Assembly (NCBI GenBank): GCA_015486505.1
Contig: WFRP01000028.1
Coordinates: 1-9,090 of the forward strand
Direction: 5' to 3'
DNA: 9,090 nucleotides
DNA from: Pseudomonadota bacterium
GTDB taxonomy: Bacteria; Desulfobacterota; Anaeroferrophillalia; Anaeroferrophillales; Tharpellaceae
This document shows, piece by piece, positions 7,601-9,090 of the stretch. The position numbers were made by a program, and so were the translations under genes. Under the pieces are notes generated by a model. That model was not told the origin of the DNA, searched no databases, and worked only from the letters and a program-made list of their open reading frames with translations. The first letter of the stretch is position 1. Every line of letters starts with the position of its first letter.

Positions 7601-8940
7601 GACTGGCTTATCTAGGCTTTGGCGCCTGTCTGGCCGATGATATGGGCTTAGGCAAAACGGTTCAGACTTTAACCTTAATCCTGACCAGAGCTGAAGCGGG
7701 CCCGACCCTGGTGGTCGCCCCGACTTCGGTCTGCGGCAACTGGCAAAAAGAGTGCAAACGTTTTGCCCCGAGCTTAAACCCGATTCTTTTCGGCGGCCCG
7801 GAGCGCGCAAAAACTATTGCCGGGCTTAAGCCTTTCGATCTTTTGATCTGCAGTTACACCATGCTCCAGCAGGAGCAGCAGCTTATCGCCGGGCGGGAAT
7901 GGGAAATTATAGTCCTCGATGAAGCCCAGGCGATTAAAAATATGAATACCAAGCGTTCCCAGGCGGCAATGAGCCTAAACGGCAAATTCCGCCTGATCAC
8001 AACCGGCACGCCGCTGGAAAACCATCTCGGCGAACTCTGGAACCTGTTTAATTTTATCAACCCGGGACTTTTGGGCTCGCTGAAACAGTTCACCCAGCGT
8101 TTTGCCCTGCCGATAGAACACGGCAATGACGCCGGCGCCCGCGAGCATTTGCGAAAACTGATTCAGCCCTACATCCTGCGGCGCAAAAAAAGCCAGGTCT
8201 TAAAAGAGCTCCCGGAACGTACCGAAATCCTGCTCGAAGTAAAGATGAGTGAGGCCGAACGTAATTTTTACGAAGCCGTCAGACGGCAGGCGATTGAACG
8301 TCTCGAAGAGGCCAGCGACAAGAAAACCGGGGCGGCCAGTCCCTCAATTCAGGTTCTGGCCGAGCTCACCCGCCTGCGCCTGGCCGCCTGCAACCCCCGC
8401 CTGATTGCCCCCGACACCGAAATTGAGAGCGCCAAACTTGAACTTTTCGGCCGGGTTATCGACAATCTTTTAGGCGGCGGCCATCAGGCTCTGGTGTTCA
8501 GCCAGTTTGTCAAACACTTGAATCTTATCCGCGAATACCTTGACAACAAAAAAATCAGCTACCGCTATCTTGACGGTTCAACCCCGAAGGCGAAACGTGA
8601 AGATGAAATCAATGCCTTTCAGGAAGGCCAGGCGGATCTATTTCTGATCAGCCTGAAAGCCGGCGGCTTAGGGCTTAATCTAACTGCGGCCGATTATGTC
8701 CTCCACCTTGATCCCTGGTGGAACCCGGCGATCGAGGATCAGGCCTCGGACCGGGCCCACCGCATCGGCCAGACGCGGCCGGTTACGGTCTACCGCCTGA
8801 TTACCAAGGCCTCAATCGAGGAGAAAATAGTCCGCCTGCATCAGGAAAAACGCAATCTCGCCGATCAGATTTTAACCGCCTCCGATCAAAGCGCCCGGTT
8901 CTCGACCAAAGAGCTGCTGCAGCTTATAAAAACCGGATAG
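4675..8940 (+). CDS. Large bacterial SNF2-family ATPase/helicase-like protein
   Basis: This is an ATP-driven translocase of the SNF2 superfamily (relatives: RapA/HepA, bacterial SNF2 proteins), acting on DNA or nucleoprotein in the cytoplasm; the exact role is unknown. The 1421-residue protein has an intact C-terminal motor: LRSYQVEGFNWL at 963-974, motif I DDMGLGKT at 988-995 (Lys994), Ia LVVAPTS, II DEAQ at 1082-1085, III TGTPLEN at 1110-1116, IV ALVFSQF at 1272-1278, V AGGLGLNLT at 1329-1337, and VI QASDRAHRIGQ at 1356-1366 with candidate Arg fingers 1360 and 1363. The first ~470 residues are mostly helical and TPR-like in appearance with no domain I can name. From about 493 (WFLEITP...QRRN...NGR) begins a region typical of bacterial SNF2 relatives. 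No CxC...CxH SWIM zinc finger is seen. It starts at GTG within the dGTPase stop (GTGA overlap) and ends at TAG. It is followed by a hairpin terminator. Confidence 0.93.
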   Translation: MNTQETTPSSEEKNPADLPPLTRFNQLDEEEKFFLQITALLDSDTPSKELFRIIKALAKSPGCRYRWRPEQAARQHNKLLQLELLDQHNRCHPEILEQVARRPLDKRALELCRQLIRSSFIDSDAHANATFSNLEKARRDFRLALLSFDFESLQQALPFFHQSAYEPKIRHPYAALTLYPFDRDWFLKFPLSFQFAALDDAITHSLEDLRATPELDNFITEHFPADQAVNRPFILLYSHKLLLSGRLTELEQLFEQAGPLFNGSGLKGAISTLKGNLARAAVDFAADLEFARSLNPNKVACFDAPIALFYIITAGHIQTATDWNSVAVSLNVGEQEFAYNPFTHSLFRLGETLLHFFRGNNNAARTSFESIESRPEMSIFTMLNNLISYWLTGSISEDERQKLENIKAAGTQPDLFPWVALECETMLSLSADNPVAAPETLTLVSEPGLKALTPVINFEPAWRRTLNAIRQVTPSRKPEPAADNPESGNRLAWFLEITPINTLHITPKVQRRNPDNRWTNGRNLAFERIRNGDELPCFTRQDRRICQAIRKLYKDTDLKRVPFDQSEIFQEMVGHPHLFRHDRPRSALVLNPGEVAVIIQQNPGAEPTFTIRLEPDLKERESMVVADSENRFTFYRNSPELNNIARLLGENGLTLPLEARDDIINMIRDLAATLPIYSDIDPKFAPAADEFNPGADPGHKVESDNNLYLQIFPSGAGLQFELKVKPLGADGPILTPGRGPAHLIANIAGKTRPAKRDLALETARAKKLLAACPAFDKNNLNLNWQIDNLEECLNTLEEIQSLQNGAETDTPCAWLVCEWPAGQKISLKKKVQGSAFKLRVESQQEWFKVKGELEIDENEVISLKELLQHNRTGTGRFLKLADGEFISLTEKLRERLLELSLYLNDNDKEESLLLHRGVMGGVAKIMENFSQVQYDQLWQEQMRRFQTAADFTPKLPPNLKTELRSYQVEGFNWLSRLAYLGFGACLADDMGLGKTVQTLTLILTRAEAGPTLVVAPTSVCGNWQKECKRFAPSLNPILFGGPERAKTIAGLKPFDLLICSYTMLQQEQQLIAGREWEIIVLDEAQAIKNMNTKRSQAAMSLNGKFRLITTGTPLENHLGELWNLFNFINPGLLGSLKQFTQRFALPIEHGNDAGAREHLRKLIQPYILRRKKSQVLKELPERTEILLEVKMSEAERNFYEAVRRQAIERLEEASDKKTGAASPSIQVLAELTRLRLAACNPRLIAPDTEIESAKLELFGRVIDNLLGGGHQALVFSQFVKHLNLIREYLDNKKISYRYLDGSTPKAKREDEINAFQEGQADLFLISLKAGGLGLNLTAADYVLHLDPWWNPAIEDQASDRAHRIGQTRPVTVYRLITKASIEEKIVRLHQEKRNLADQILTASDQSARFSTKELLQLIKTG

Positions 8941-8960
8941 TAACTATTCAGCCAAATTTT

Positions 8961-8996
8961 ACCCCCCACCTTCTGGAGGGGGCGGGGGTGGTTTTT
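8961..8996 (+). terminator. GC-rich terminator of the citrate synthase-dNTPase-SNF2 run
   Basis: Starting 20 bases after the SNF2 stop, 8963-8970 can pair with 8975-8982 (eight positions, one A-A mismatch) around a TTCT loop. Alternatively ACCCCC (8961-8966) can pair with GGGGGT (8984-8989), or CCACC (8966-8970) with GGTGG (8987-8991). A T5 run follows at 8992-8996. The several possible registers make the exact stem unclear, but C-rich arm, G-rich arm and T-run together fit a Rho-independent terminator. Confidence 0.65.
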
Positions 8997-9090
8997 CGTA
9001 AGCGGTTGCGGAAACGATTTCGTTGTTTTTCGGAAGCGAGCGGGAGCCCATTAGTACCTTACAGGTTATTTTCGGTTTGAAAAAACAAGA
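8997..9090. other. Right-edge sequence, nothing recognised
   Basis: No reading frame here has its own start and motifs; the plus-strand frame that reaches 9080 starts inside the SNF2 gene in another frame. A short stem AACG/CGTT (9013-9016 with 9021-9024) precedes a T5 run at 9026-9030, and ACCT/AGGT (9056-9059 with 9063-9066) precedes TATTTT. Both are too short to call. Confidence 0.5.

Noticed and set aside
3608..8940. A complete anti-phage system made of dGTPase plus SNF2 ATPase
   Set aside because: The dGTPase has ordinary housekeeping family features, and no nuclease, methyltransferase, sensor or other defence gene accompanies the pair. It is kept only as a lead.
8718..9080. Plus-strand frame overlapping the SNF2 3' end
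   Set aside because: Most of it is the alternate frame of SNF2 motifs V-VI, and it runs through the terminator; there is no support for a separate protein.

Overview
The window looks like a chromosomal segment from a Gram-negative bacterium of moderately high GC. The protein families and coding style (a YadG/YadH-type ABC pair, a bacterial citrate synthase, a type-2 dGTPase-like protein and a long bacterial SNF2 ATPase) would fit a Desulfobacterota/deltaproteobacterial lineage. That assignment is inferred from family resemblance only and is weak. No tRNA, rRNA, CRISPR array, phage gene or intact transposase is visible.

Layout. Bases 1-358 hold no convincing gene. They contain repeat-like DNA: an A/T-flanked hairpin, an inverted repeat whose arms are each built from three 10-bp units, a pair of related GGGG-containing 11-mers, and a further weak hairpin. 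Two minus-strand genes follow with overlapping ends: the membrane permease (359-1132) and ATPase (1116-2039) of an ABC-2 exporter closely resembling E. coli YadH and YadG. A divergent intergenic region (2040-2205) carries a consensus-like -35 box and a strong Shine-Dalgarno site for the plus-strand genes.

The plus strand carries a tightly packed run of three genes: citrate synthase (2206-3618), an HD-domain dNTP triphosphohydrolase (3608-4678, 11-bp overlap) and a 1421-residue SNF2-family ATPase (4675-8940, 4-bp GTGA overlap). A GC-rich hairpin followed by a T-run (8961-8996) ends it. The remaining bases to the right edge hold nothing recognised.

How the genes work together. The ABC pair would form one exporter (two ATPases plus two permeases); its substrate cannot be read from sequence. 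The three plus-strand genes overlap and are probably co-transcribed and translationally coupled, although their known roles differ (TCA-cycle entry, dNTP-pool control, ATP-driven remodelling of nucleic acid or nucleoprotein). The main oddities are a charged insert of about 50 residues in citrate synthase, the coupling of a dNTPase to a SNF2 ATPase with a large unassigned N-terminal half, and the repeat structures at the left edge. I found no convincing new system; these are leads.
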